36,995 nucleotides of DNA from Nemertoderma westbladi (GCA_032718475.1 JAUCBJ010001073.1:1-36995); one strand, 5' to 3'; counted from the stretch's first letter, positions 1-11,009 are shown. Numbers and translations are program-made. The notes: a model not told the origin generated them from the sequence alone.

Positions 1-2323
1 CCTAATGATACTGTGTATGGTACGGCAAAACAAATGTCCCTTCTACCGTACGCAGTAACAGCAATCAGCCTAATGTACTACTGTACTATCGTACGCAACC
101 AGTGAATACAGTAATCTAAACTAACAACCTAATAGAATAAACTCAATGTCTTACTGTACGCTAGCCTATAGCCTACAGCAGACGATCACGTGCTCCAACT
201 TATTACTTAATACTGTGATACTACTATCAGCCTAAGAATACACTATTGACTGCCGCAAGCAACAGCCAATAATGCGCGTATTACTGATAAACAACCGCGA
301 CCTCTATACTAACAGCAGAACTGTTGAACAGACAAATACTGGTATACTTCTCTGCCAACCTAATAAGTTCCCGCCTAACCAATAAGACACGAAGACTGCT
401 CTACTGTTAAGTAAAGGGGATCAGGAGCGTGCTATTACTAAATTGTAAGGGTTGCTAAATACAAAACCGCTACTTACCGTTAGATGGCGCTAATCTGCCG
501 TCCACTAATATATTTTACTAATTTTACACAACTCCTGCAAAATCGCTTGTTCCTTTCTCTACCGATCGCTCGATAGAGAGCTAACTGTTCGAATCTATGA
601 GCCACGCGGGAATAACCAAAACAATAAACCCGAGTCGGCTCCCTAAGCTTACTTAAGACGAGTGCGAGAGGCCTTGCACTCAGAGTATTCTTACGCCTAA
701 TTCTATCACTTATTAAAGCACGCTATTACCTACGTCTTTCTAATCGCGAATACTGGAGGTTCCCTAACGTAATGTGTGAATGCGAGAATATTTAAAATAT
801 CAAAACGGTACAGTATCTGTTTCTACGTGGATAATACCACCCCGGGTCTAAAACTGCCCGCGACTGGCTTTAGGCCAGCAAAATTACTAGCGTATCGTGC
901 GTACCGAATAGTGCGTTCTAGCTGATTGCCCGCTAATGCAAATAACCGCTCAGCGTGAATAGTTTACAGTATACTAATTATTACCTTAGCTACTCTCCGC
1001 TATGCTGCGTACTAATTCTTAATTTTTTACTAATTAATTACAGTCACGAATATTTAACAGCGTACTAATTACTAAGAGTTCCAGAATACGTAATTCTAAT
1101 TTATCACGCAACAGGTTTCGATAGTAATAGCCTAATTTGCCGTATTACTTTGACCTAATCAATAACTAATTATTGTAACTAAGAAATAGAAATCAATCAA
1201 AGGAAAAGAGCGCCTATCTAAGCATTCGTAATCTTAGGCACACTTCAATAACACACCAATCAGCGTTAGAAATCACAGTTTACAATTGTGCAATTCACTA
1301 CTCGTACTCCACACTCAACGTTGTAATACGCGCAGGCCTCTCCCAGGTACATCTAGGACTCCTAACTAACCCAATTCCTGCCCCCCTAATACTAAATAGA
1401 GACAAAATCTGGATCATCAGCCCCCTAATTTGCTGTACCGGCGATCGGTCTGCGTGCCGCAGTGCAAGTTACCCGCCCGCAACGGTGACCCTGGCCAGCG
1501 TTGCTCGCTTTGAATCCTCCGCTCTCTCCTAGTCGCTCAACCCCCCGATGCGCCCACCGCCCACTGGCACCTTAGCTCTCCATGATGCTAATAGCTACCG
1601 TAGCGGCGCATGCAAATCACAAAGTCTGACAGTCTCAGAATCCCTTAGGATTATTGCGCAGAAAGAATCACATAGAACCATTAATCAAAGGTAGAAATCA
1701 TAGTTCAATTGTAATTAGCAGCAATCAAAGGAATTATTGAGAAACACAAGCAAGTAATCGCACTAGCAAATCATTTCACGAAAATTAATCAAATTAGCAA
1801 ATTGCAGAAAATATCAAGAAAAAACAGCAAGACAGGTGATAGGGCTAGGTGTCATGTGATGAGTAGAATTGTTGTTGCTCTACCGGCACACCGCCAATTT
1901 ATAGGTGATCCGGATGGGGTGATGCAATAGGGTGACTCAATCGCTTTCCTATTGGCTCTCCAGTCCGTGCTAGCACTAGACCAACCTGGAAGCAGCTAGT
2001 CCAATAAGGAGGCCGGATTGTAGCCCTATTTGCTTCCCTTCCTCGAATTATTACCATATATGGTAATGGTTCACGTCTCTGGCTGCTGAATGGCCAGGAC
2101 AGCGTCCCTATATGCTAGCCCTACTAAAGCTAATATCAGCAAGCACTGAATCCAGGGTCCGAATAAACTTACCCTGGAACTATCTACATATAACCTAATA
2201 CAAAATTACGTAGGTAGGGCTACATACTATACAAAATGGATGGTTTCAAATATATGGGCGTTTTGATTTCCCTACCTAAATACCACTGCGTTATTATGCC
2301 TTATCTAAAATATCATGCTGCAC
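1..2323. other. No gene seen; AT-rich noncoding DNA
   Basis: No convincing coding segment on either strand. The text is rich in short CCTAAT/TACTAAT words. A GC-richer patch lies at about 1430-1610, followed by an octamer-like ATGCAAAT at 1610. I see no known element, RNA gene or splice-bounded exon. It may be the interior of the element whose G/C-run terminus lies at 2439-2469, but that is only inferred from position. Confidence 0.5.
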
Positions 2324-2411
2324 AACGGACTAATATTACGTACAGTATAACGGACTAATATTGCATACTGCATAACGGACTAATATTGCATACTGCATGA
2401 TGACTAATATT
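2324..2411. repeat. 25-bp tandem repeat, about 3.5 copies
   Basis: Units start at 2324, 2349, 2374 and 2399, giving an exact 25-bp period. Each opens with AACGGACTAATATT; the second and third are nearly identical and the last is partial and diverged (GATGACTAATATT). No coding potential is visible. It sits just inside the G/C-run terminus at 2439. Confidence 0.85.
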
Positions 2412-2438
2412 ATGGATACAGCGCCATATACCGTAACA

Positions 2439-2473
2439 GGGGGGGTATACCCCCCCCCCCCCCCCCCCCTTAA
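2439..2473. repeat. G-run/TATAC/C-run terminus ending at TTAA
   Basis: Seven G, then TATAC, then about 20 C, ending directly at TTAA (2470-2473). Read on the minus strand this is TTAA, a G run, TATA, then a C run. That is the same order as both ends of the element at 34872-35760. I read it as the right-hand end of a related TTAA-targeting element. No partner end was found to its left in the window, so the element may start outside it or be broken. Confidence 0.5.
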
Positions 2474-2679
2474 CCCACAAACTACAAAAAAATATAGAAT
2501 CAGGACATTAATAAGCCCAAAATTAGTACAAAGCCACTAGGGCCATCAAAATCAAATAAACATAAAATAAACAAAATAACCAAACGTAATAAACTGCTCA
2601 ACACACAGGTGTGTATCACAACCCTACCCTATACCTACCCGTCTTACACTAAATGATACCGGTAGTATACTGCACAAAA

Positions 2680-3048
2680 CTAAGCATATATTATGTAAGA
2701 AAATATATGGCATTTTGTTGCCGCAAAAAAGAAATAGAGCTAAGGCAAAAAAATAATTAATTTATCAAAAATATGGTTACGTTTCTGTGTCTGAAGACCA
2801 CAGTATGCTGCTAATCTCCAACACCTCATCAGATGGGTAAAAGAATTAGCCAATACCTGTCTATACTGCACCCATGATCTAGTATAATCACACCAATCAA
2901 CGCAGTTATCTATTATCCCCACAGATCTATTATCCCTGACCTTAGAATTTTGAACTTATTCTTGAAAAAATAATTATTTTTTGCCTTAGCCATATTTCTT
3001 TTTTCGGCGACAAAATGTCATATATTTTCTTTCATAATAGAGGCTTAG
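2680..3048. mobile_element. Non-autonomous inverted-repeat element (MITE-like), 369 bp
   Basis: The two ends are imperfect inverted repeats of about 75-80 bp: left arm 2680-2760, right arm 2968-3048. Shared words on opposite strands include CTAAGC at the tip, TTATG.AAGAAAATATATG, CATTTTGT.GCCG, AAAAAAGAAATA and GCTAAGGCAAAAAA. The interior of about 200 bp has no coding potential; a 60-residue frame at 2740-2922 is incidental. No clean target-site duplication is visible; short CAAA words flank both tips. Superfamily not assigned. Confidence 0.7.
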
Positions 3049-3298
3049 CCAAACAGGCCCAATTCTTAGTGGGTGGTTGATCTTTTGTTTCTGGTGCCTG
3101 CCTTTCAAGTTCAGGTAGTGGTTGAGCATGGGGAACATTATAGAGTGGGCAGAAAATGCCTCTTGAAAGTTGTGAAAGGCAATCTTTGACAGACTTGGTC
3201 ATAAAGGTACCAGAGGCGTTCAGGAGTGAGGCTAGGATCAGACTTAGTGTCTGGCAAAGACAAGTAAAAACAAGCCAAAAACAAGTACGTTCATATTA

Positions 3299-3356
3299 CC
3301 TTTCTTTGACATCACAACAACCTTTCACCTTTCTTTGACATCACATCAACCTTGCA
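3299..3356. repeat. 29-bp direct repeat, two copies
   Basis: CCTTTCTTTGACATCACA starts at 3299 and again at 3328, giving two adjacent copies with few differences. It lies just beyond the C-terminal end of the decayed transposon protein to its right. Confidence 0.8.
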
Positions 3357-3388
3357 CATAAGAATTGTTTCAGATTCACTTGAACAGA

Positions 3389-4520
3389 CTAATTGTACCA
3401 AGTAATATCTGAATCACTGAACAGTGAACACCTCATTTTTTCAGCAAGGCTAGAGGCCTTTACAACCTCCTGAAAAGTCTCTACATTGGTATCAGTGTAT
3501 TTCTTCTTAATGAGACCGAAGTTCCTGTCAGGGCTAAATTTTGTATGACCGACAAAGTTAAAATTTACAGAGATTTTGGTTCTTTGGCCCATGTCTACAG
3601 ACCATGATAGATATTGCATTACAGCATTGTTTTTGTTCTGTGCAACTGTGTGGTCAGCCAAGAGGTTTAACACAGATACAGACACATCTTGAAGGAGTGC
3701 GGTATGCTAATGACAGCATCTGCACCTTTCCCGCAAAAGTCAGCCTCATCTAAGTGGTGGTTTAGTTGGATATTAGAGGCTTCATTTTGGATTCCAAAAA
3801 GACCGCAGTGTCATGGAACCTAGAAGAAAATTGGCCCAACTTGTTGTGGATTTATGAATAGCTCAGGTACTGAGCATCCTGCTAATAGTGGCGGATTATT
3901 CACTTCATCCTTGTAAAATTACACTGACCAGCTGCTTTATCTAAGTGAGCTGTAGCTTCTTCCAACTTCTACCTTTGCTCACTCTCTGGATATTTGGAAC
4001 AAAGAAGAATTGCAAGACCATTCATCTTACATACTTCGCACAGATCAGCCATACGTTTCATGGTACATATATATGGCAGATATTTCTGCCACATGCGCTG
4101 GAAAGTTGTCAGTTTTATGGAGAGTGAACCATCTTCTTCAAAACTGCGAAGACGATAGCCCGCCAGTGCACTTCAGCTTTGGTCAATGGACTGGGCAGTT
4201 GAGAAAGCCTAAAGTTCTTCACAACGGGAAGTCGACCAGGTAGGGGTATTGCACAATTTGATGCAATAATTTTGATGAAATTAATAGCCTTTGATAAAAT
4301 GGCCATGAAATCTATTCCCTTATTTTTATTTCCTGGCTTTCCAGTTTACCCATGAATTCGAGTTTGGACACCAAAGTTGTCATAATGAGTTTTCAAATTA
4401 GCTGTCTTCTTCTTCGCACAGGTGTGAATAAAGTTAAAAGTTACCTTACAAATAACACGGTCTTCAAAACGAAATGTAGTATGTTTGTAGATAACACAGG
4501 AATCCCGCCGAACAGCTTCT
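3389..4520 (-). pseudogene. Decayed transposon-type protein with DUF7869-like domain
   Basis: Reading the minus strand from about 4520 to 3389 gives a nearly collinear but broken protein. The order is: a segment with FEDRVICKVTFNFIHTC, then HYDNFGVQTRIHG, then INFIKIIASNCAIPLPGRLP, then LTTFQRMWQKYLPYIC, then MADLCEVC, then NPQQVGPIFF, then GKGADAV, and finally VAQNKNNAVMQYLSW and GHTKFSPDRNFGLIKKKY. This order matches a large family of animal proteins whose C-terminal part is catalogued as DUF7869 and which I take to be transposon-encoded. The family assignment is from memory of the motifs. In-frame stops (after HG, after the SEQR segment, before HCGLFG) and at least one frameshift near 3690 show it is dead. 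The final segment, 3389-3685, is the longest open piece at 98 codons. No termini or target-site duplication found. Confidence 0.65.
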
Positions 4521-5379
4521 ATATGAGAAAGTAAACATAAGTCAAGTTCATTTCAGCAATTCCAGGTAGTTTGATTGTAATTTTGCAAAGAGCTATGGGT
4601 GAAATATGAGCTACAAGGGAGGCTACCATTTCCCAAAGTACAGCCACAAGTTATTTGAATGAATAAATTAATTAACTCATTCTCAGAAATATCAACTCGA
4701 GTATTTGTGGTTGTAAAACCAAGTCTGTTATATCTGGATCATCAACTGAAAGATCAAAAATTAATTCCAAATCTCCCTCATTTACTCCATCATCACCTTA
4801 TTCTTCCTTGACATAAACATGCTGGTTAGGATAGGAGTAATGCGAATCCAATTATCTTAATTCGTTCCCAAAAACATCACTCATGTTGCATTATTCATGA
4901 AGATTTAGCAAACCATACTACAGTAGTGGCCACACTTCCAAACGCATTGTCATAAATAAAAATATTTTACACCCCCATCTTCGTTCCCCTCCTAATGCTA
5001 CAAGACCCTTTCACCCCCCCCCCCCCCCCCCCCCCCAGTTCCCCTGTTAAGTAATTTCTGAACAGCCCCTATCTATGGTAATAAGTACTCTATCTGTACA
5101 GTAAAACAAATAGGTGTTGTTCTAGGTTTATCTTCAACAATATCATAATATATTTTAATTGTAAAATTAAACGTTAGGGTTGAATGTGGAACCACCGCTA
5201 TACCGGTATCCATCTAGCATGAACTGCATGCAGATAGTGTATATCCCCAGCATTCTAGTTTGAAGCTTTTTGTGTTGCGGTGTTGCCATTGGTGGATGGT
5301 GTGATTGCTAAGGATAATACAGGAATATTATCCAATAATCTTTTTTAATTTTTTTTAATTTTCTGTTTAACGGTTTTTA
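4521..5379. other. No gene seen; contains a C homopolymer
   Basis: No supported coding segment. A run of about 23 C occupies 5014-5036. It is not bounded by TTAA like the runs at 2439 and 34872, so it is treated as a simple homopolymer. The rest is unremarkable AT-rich sequence. Confidence 0.5.
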
Positions 5380-5482
5380 TTGGCTGTTGGAATGGTTGCC
5401 ATGGAATCATATATCAACAACAATAATCTTGCTTCTAATGGTAGCGGAACCTCTTCCGGTACAGGGGTGCGGTGTCTAGACT

Positions 5483-5590
5483 GGTTCTGTAATGGTGGTG
5501 GTGATCGTCATCATGGTCGTCGTGGTGGTTGTGGTGATGGTGGCCATAGTGATGGCCGATGTGGTGGTGGAGGCGGTGATGGTGATCACA
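5483..5590 (+). repeat. GGT/GAT-rich low-complexity tract
   Basis: Cryptic triplet repeat of GGT, GAT and CAT. It forms part of an open frame (5380-5673) rich in Gly, His and Asp. The composition explains the open frame and I do not call a gene. It runs directly into the 30-bp minisatellite. Confidence 0.6.
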
Positions 5591-5610
5591 GTTTACAACA
5601 GTTCACACGT

Positions 5611-5790
5611 TCATCTGGGCACAGTTTAAAAAACAAACTTTCATCTGGGCACAGTTTACAAAACAAACTTTAATCTGGGCACAGTTTACAAAACAAACTT
5701 TCATCTGGGCACAGTTTACAAAACAAACTTTCATCTGGGCACAGTTTACAAAACAAACTTTCATCTGGGCACAGTTTACAAAACAAACTA
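5611..5790. repeat. 30-bp minisatellite, six copies
   Basis: Units start at 5611, 5641, 5671, 5701, 5731 and 5761. Each opens with TCATCTGGGCACAGTTTA and ends in AAACAAACTT or a close variant. A degenerate extra unit precedes them at 5583-5610. Because 30 is divisible by three, the minus strand stays open and encodes an artificial ten-residue repeat, VCFVNCAQMK. I treat that as a by-product of the period and not as a gene. Confidence 0.9.
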
Positions 5791-5804
5791 TCAAATAAAT
5801 ATAT

Positions 5805-6256
5805 TTATTCCCTGCGCCGACCTACTTGCCGCGCAGCGGTGGATACTGCAGCTCCAGCTGCGACCCCTACTCGGGCACCGCCTACTCGGACAGCGACAGG
5901 TGGAACTACGCCAGCCTGTTGATCATCAGGTGGTATTACGCCGGGAGGTGGAACTACGACGGGTTGTTGATCAGGTTGAATTACAGCGGGTTGTTGAGCA
6001 GGTTGAACTACGGCGGGTTCTTGAACAGGTTCAGCTACAACGCATTCTTGAATAGGTGCAATTACGACGGGTTCTTCAACAGGTTGAACTACGGCGGGTT
6101 GTTGAGCAGGTGGCACTACGGCGGGAGGTGGAGCAACGGCGGCTGGCCCAGGACCAACTGCGGCTGCGCCAGGGGCAGCACCATCTCGACCAGAAGCGGC
6201 AGCTGCAGCCTCAGCTGCTACGAGGGCAGCAATAGCGGCGTCACGGGGATCCACAG
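5805..6256 (-). CDS. Possible terminal exon of a Val/Pro/Gln repeat protein
   Basis: A minus-strand frame of about 150 codons. It begins after a plausible 3' splice site: a T-rich tract, then TTCACAG at 6257-6263. No ATG is present; the first sense codons are GTG GAT CCC. The N-terminal part is alanine-rich (AAIAALVAAEAAAAA). The middle is a degenerate repeat of about nine residues of the type QQPAVVQP, alternating with EEPVVIAP and QEPAVVQP. The C-terminus is basic (ARQVGRRRE). The stop codon lies inside an AATAAA sequence that could serve as a polyadenylation signal. GC content is higher than in the surroundings. No known domain was recognised. It could be a real last exon, a retroelement gag-like remnant, or a translated minisatellite. 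The acceptor and the poly(A) signal favour an exon, but this is inference. Confidence 0.35.
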
Positions 6257-6357
6257 CTGTGAAAGAATTAAAGAAATTTTAATATTAATATTAATCATAT
6301 TTCGAATGACAAGCAATCTAGTAACAATAATTTTTAATTATTTCTAACTAATTAGAA

Positions 6358-7787
6358 CACTAAGGATGGTGCTGAAGTACTTAAAGTGCCTATTACTTTT
6401 ATTATTAATTACTCTATTGTAGATAATGTAGTACCAGACGAACTGAAATTAGCTAAGGTTGTTCCTCTGTATAAAAACAATAGTAAAGTAGAACCCTGTA
6501 ATTACAGACCTGTTGGTATCTTAAGTATTGTATCTAAAATTCTAGAACGTTCTGTTTTTCTACAGCTGGAGGCACATCTTAGTAGGCTAAATCTGATCTA
6601 TGAACTTCAGTCCGGTTTTCGTAAATCATATTCTACAGACACCTGTCTTATTAACTTAACTGATACAATTAGATGTAATAACGCAAAGGGTTTATATACT
6701 GGTATGGTAATGTTGGACCTACAAAAGGCTTTCGATACAGTAGATCACGAAATTCTGCTTGGTAAGTTAGGCCTGATGGGTGTAGGTTCTATAGACTGGT
6801 TCAAGTCCTACCTGTCAGACAGGTCAAACTGTAGTCATTAGCAAATCGCAGTCTACTGTACAAGAGATTACCTGTGGTGTACCGCAAGGTAGTATATTAG
6901 GTCCTCTGCTTTTTGTATGCTATGTAAATGATATGATAAGTAGTATAGATCCCGATTTTAAAATCATTTTATATGCCGACGACAGTGCTCTTATTTTCTC
7001 TCATAAAGATCCTATCCATATTTCCCAAAAGTTAAGTGCAGTTCTAGAAAGTATTTTGTTTGGTTCCAAAAGAAAGTTAAAGAAGGTAACTAAGTTTGAA
7101 GTCACTAGTAATGGACATTAAGATTGAAAATTAAAAGGAAGTTAAATATTTAGGCGCTACATTGGATAATTGCTTATCAGGAGAAAGCACAGTGAAAAAC
7201 ATTTTCTCGAAAGTTAACAGTAGGCTTAGGTTTCTATACAGAAATAAAAACAGTTTAAACACCGACTCCCGCAAGTTACTTTGCTCTTCTTTAATCCAGT
7301 GTCACATGGACTTGCATGCTCTTCTTGGTATGAAGGCTTAACCAAACAGCTTAAATGTAAATTACAAGTAGCTCAGAATAAAGTAGTACGATTTATTAAA
7401 GACTACAAACCTAGGCACCACCTAACTCCAGATGACTTTTCTGAATCTGGACTACTTAACTTAGATAGTAGAGTTAAGCAGCTACGCCTTAACCATAAGG
7501 TAATAAGCGTGTATAATGGTAAATGTCATAATTACCTAAAACAAAAATTCAACAGAGTACGCGATACACACTCTTACAGTACCAGAGCTAGTGCTTCAAA
7601 CTTCTACCTCCCGAATTGTAAATCCTTTGAATCTGATACTTTCTTTTTTAACGGTATTAAAAATTGGAACGCTCTGCCTAATGAAATTAAAAACCTAGAT
7701 AATCAACATTCTTTTAAATCTGCAGTGAAATCTCACCTCCGTGTGCAATGTAAAAATAGGTACAATAGTCCTACAGTAAGTTATTAG
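6358..7787 (+). pseudogene. LINE reverse transcriptase, disrupted
   Basis: The first open segment (to 6841) carries [46 protein letters not shown] and the catalytic-region motif [16 protein letters not shown] (motif A). The frame is lost near 6838. A second frame carries CGVPQGSILGPLLF and the active-site box YADDSALIF (about 6975-6995), then runs to a stop at 7119-7121 after an apparent internal deletion. A third frame (7281-7787) carries the conserved C-terminal region with VAQNKVVRFI, LRLNHKVISVYNGK and FFNGIKNWNALPNEIKNL, ending at TAG. Normal function would be reverse transcription at the target site. At least two frameshifts and several stops make this copy inactive. All catalytic aspartates in motifs A and C are still readable. 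Confidence 0.85.
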
Positions 7788-8117
7788 TTTATTAATTATT
7801 TACTATTTATACTGTAATTACGTTTTATATTAAATTGTTCTGTACATTACATCTTTATCGTTGCGTCGGACATTGTCACGCTCTTGGTAAAGTTGTACAT
7901 GTACATAGTGTAATTACGTTTATATTGGTTTTAGGTTAGCGTAGTGTAATATTGTATTTGTAACCAAGTAACATAAAGGACCCCCTTGGAAATAAGCTGC
8001 AAAGCTTTAGGGGTAATCCTATATGTTATGTTGGACAATACCTTTATACCGGTACATTGTTTGGTGTATTTGTTGTTATTGTTTTTACATAATGTATAAA
8101 TAAATCTATCTATCTAT
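6358..8117 (+). mobile_element. 5'-truncated CR1/Jockey-group LINE
   Basis: Homology to non-LTR reverse transcriptases starts abruptly at about 6358, inside the RT domain, so the endonuclease and 5' end are missing. The 3' untranslated region contains a short stem, GGACCCCC...AGGGG, near 7978-8016. It ends with AATAAATCTATCTATCTATC, a TCTA microsatellite tail at about 8101-8117. No target-site duplication was recognised. A second copy of the same 3' end lies at 12149-13978. The CR1/Jockey-group assignment rests on RT motifs; the exact clade is not settled. Confidence 0.85.
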
Positions 8118-8294
8118 CAGTGAAGCTAAACAATTTATTTTCATTTTCTGAGCACAATTCATAACTTCGTCTTCAGATCTTGCTGATGTATTAATGAGTC
8201 TTTTATTGCTCTACATTAGTCGTGACTTAGCCTCTCAAACATTTTTACGGTCAACCTATGCTTCCCACCACCGAAGTGTTTATCATCAGATAGT

Positions 8295-8537
8295 TTATCC
8301 TTGGTTGATTCGTAGTTTCTCTAGGGCCTTTTCCAGATGTTTCTTGACATGGTTAACACTGTCAAGTTTCTGAACTCGCCCACAATCTAATACTTTGTTG
8401 TCATGAGACTTCCAGTGTGTCTTTCCTCCTTCAGATTCATTGAACATTGCTTTTTCAATGTTTGACATTTTGCTATATTTCTTACATTCATCACACCCTC
8501 CATATATAAATTCAACAGCGCAATAAGCCTCCATCAC
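8295..8537 (-). pseudogene. Unassigned Cys-containing fragment, possibly transposon-derived
   Basis: A minus-strand frame of about 80 codons with CDECKKYSKM near the N-terminus, then WKSHDNKV, GRVQKLDSV and an amphipathic end, LEKALEKLRINQG. The order of a paired-Cys motif, a tryptophan-containing segment, G-R-V-x-K and then a helical EL.xL segment resembles a spacer seen in some uncharacterised transposon proteins of invertebrates. The resemblance is weak and from memory. There is no clear splice site or start. It may be a chance frame. It sits between the LINE tail at 8117 and an RTE fragment at 8656. Confidence 0.2.
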
Positions 8538-8655
8538 ACACCATTTCAGTGTATTTCAAATCATAGTTTTTAGAATTGGTAATTATTTCAGCGGTATTTA
8601 CTTTCTTGGTGATGTCGCTCCATGAATTCCTTATAACTATCATCAGACTTCTTGT

Positions 8656-9148
8656 AGGGACTCCCGACTCAAACAGACTACAGCGGCCAAGAATGCAGTT
8701 AAGGCTGCATCTAGGTCCCTGAACAGGCAGTACTCTGCTAATCTACAGGAGCTAATAAACCAACAGGTTGATGCCATCAATGATGCTGACGACAGCAGGC
8801 AATCATCCCAGGCATGGAAATCGATCAATCTGCTTACTGGGCGGAAAAGCCAACCAACCACCATGGTTAAGGCTGAATCACCAGCCGATCGCCTCAATGG
8901 TTGGAAAGCCCACTTTGAAAAGCTCCTCAATAATGACAGGGTATTGCCTGATAACTTTATTGAAGTAAAAGTGTCTGAGTCTGTACTCCCAGATATTCCC
9001 ATTGGCGATATCTCCTTTGCAGAAGTGAAGGCTGCTGCAAAGAGCATTAAGACCAATCGTGCCAGTGGAGTAGATGGTATTCCCCCTGAGGTCTTTAAAA
9101 TACCTGAGTGTTTAAAGAGCTCATCTATCCCATCATAGTAGGCATGAT
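8656..9148 (+). mobile_element. RTE-like LINE fragment (linker to RT N-terminus), plus strand
   Basis: This is a plus-strand fragment of the family whose RT lies at 25510-27098. It covers the segment between endonuclease and RT. Readable motifs are KAESPADRLNGWKAHFEKLL, then AAAKSIKTNRASGVDGIPPE and VFKIPECLK. It breaks off at about 9148, where an oppositely oriented fragment of the same family begins. The 91-residue open segment is 8863-9138. No endonuclease, catalytic RT motif or 3' tail is present, so it is a dead fragment. It forms an inverted repeat of roughly 400 bp with 9149-9550. Confidence 0.8.
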
Positions 9149-9281
9149 TGGTCTTAATGCTCTTTGCAGCAACCGTCACTTCTGCAAAGAAGACATCACC
9201 AATGGGAATATCTGGGAAAACAGACTCAAATACTTTTACTTCTATAAAGTAATCAGGTAATACCCTGTCCTTGTTGATGAG

Positions 9282-10877
9282 CTATTCAAAGTGGACCTTA
9301 CAACCATTGAGGTGATCGGCTGGTGATTCTGCCTTAACCTTGGTGGTTGGTTGGCTTTTCCACCCAGTAAGCATGTTGTTCGATTTACATGCCTGGAATG
9401 ACTGTCTGCTGTCATTGATGACATCAGCCTGTTGGTTTATTAGATCCTGTAGATTAACAGAGTACTCTCTGTTCAGGGACCTAGATGCAGCCTTAACTGC
9501 ATTCTTGGCCGCTGTAGTCTGTTTGAGTTGGGACTCTTTCTGTGCCTTATAGAGGTCATTTCGGCACTTCTGAATTTTGTGGTCAGTCCAGGGGGCCCTT
9601 TTCCTGTTTCGAGGGTATACAGGAACTGTTTCTGCAGCTGCTAACTTAACTGCTTCTGTGAAGGCAGTATAGCCCTCGCAGTGATCTGCCGCCTCAGGCA
9701 ATAACCTCATAACTGTTGCTCAGCTGTAGTGTGAAGCTCGATCTCACACTTGGCTGTTGCTACTGAGAGGACCAGTCATGCCGTGGCAAGGCAGATTTCA
9801 TTGTTCTGCTAGCACGCAGACTAAAAGTCTTACCTTGGCCACAATAAGGTGGTGATCACTGGAGAAGGGTCGAAGTGTAAATGCATTACAGTCTTGTATA
9901 GAGCTCCTGTATTTCCTACAAAACAGAATATTGTCTATCTGGGACTTGTGACCACGGGGTCCACCACTATGAATCCATAGCTTTCCAGTTCGCTTCTTGA
10001 ACTGGGTTCCAGCTGAAAACAATCCATTTCCAGAGATAAAATCCTGAAGATGGATGGAATTTCGGTTAACACTTTCGCTATAGACCCTGGGCGATGTAGG
10101 TGATTGATGCAGACTTGCATTAAAGTCTCCCAGGAATGTTAAGAATGCATGCTGATCCAGTCCATCAGTAGCTGCCTGTAGATCGTGGTAGAAATTTTCC
10201 ACCTCCTCTACAGGTAGCCAGTCCTCCAGAACATGAGAAGTGGCAATGGATGATGCGGTTAGAGATTTGGTCTATTTTGTCCAATGCTGCATGCACAGTT
10301 GGATTCATCAATAGACCAATTACACCATCATCTGCTGATGCGAGGGCGAGTCGCCAACCACCCCCATGTCCTTAATCAGAACCTCATTAGTCTGTCCAGT
10401 CTGCATTTGATGCTCTTGAATACCCACTGCACTAAGAGAAAGCTTATCTGTCAAGGCAGTCAGCTCACCTTGTTGCATTGGGGACCCTAGTGTTAGGGTG
10501 TTAACTGAGGCTAGTCTAGTAACTTGTCTCTGATTCACATATGGCATGGATGGTGGGGGTGGAACATGAGAGTAGCCTCCAACTCCAGAATCCCTCTCCC
10601 CCTCACAATCTGGCCTCCCTGGTGATCCAGGGTTTGGGCCAGAAAGGTAATCAGGAAAGGGACTCACAGAATTGTTGGCCGCTCTCTCTCCTGTAGGGGG
10701 TGAGACAGGTAGCCGGTCAGGATATAACTGACGCCTGTGAGGCCAATTGTATCCAGTAATTCCACTGGCCTCTAGTGGCTGGACATCCGCATTACTAATG
10801 TAATCCATAGTGGAGGTTTGTGGGTACTTTTTTGCCGACTCAGCTCTTGGGGCAAATACCATACCCTGGTTTGCCAT
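9282..10877 (-). pseudogene. LINE AP-endonuclease and linker, frameshifted
   Basis: The protein can be followed through three frames. The first (10877-10320, true ATG) has a Pro/Ser-rich leader, then the start of an exonuclease-endonuclease-phosphatase fold, with NTLTLGSP and VGIQEHQM supplying the catalytic glutamate region. The second (10202-9798) carries VENFYHDLQAA, the conserved FLGDFNA, SQIDNILFC and SSDHHLIVAKV, which are the metal- and phosphate-binding motifs of this fold. The third (9710-9282) is the basic linker with RKRAPWTDHKIQKCRNDLYK. In a live element this enzyme nicks the target DNA for reverse transcription. Frameshifts near 10300-10210 and 9790-9715 make the copy inactive. 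Confidence 0.8.
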
Positions 10878-11009
10878 TCCACAGGGTGGGTATCGCAGTG
10901 GAGTCAGATATGAGGCCCATCACCCATATCTATTCTGACGCATATGACCCACCATTGTCTGTGCAGCTCATCTCTTGGGCCATGTCCTGTACCCCTGCTG
11001 CCAGGCGCA

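Noticed and set aside
5603-5794. Minus-strand open frame with ten-residue VCFVNCAQMK repeat
   Set aside because: It is the translation of a 30-bp minisatellite whose period is a multiple of three; no start context, splice site or domain supports it.
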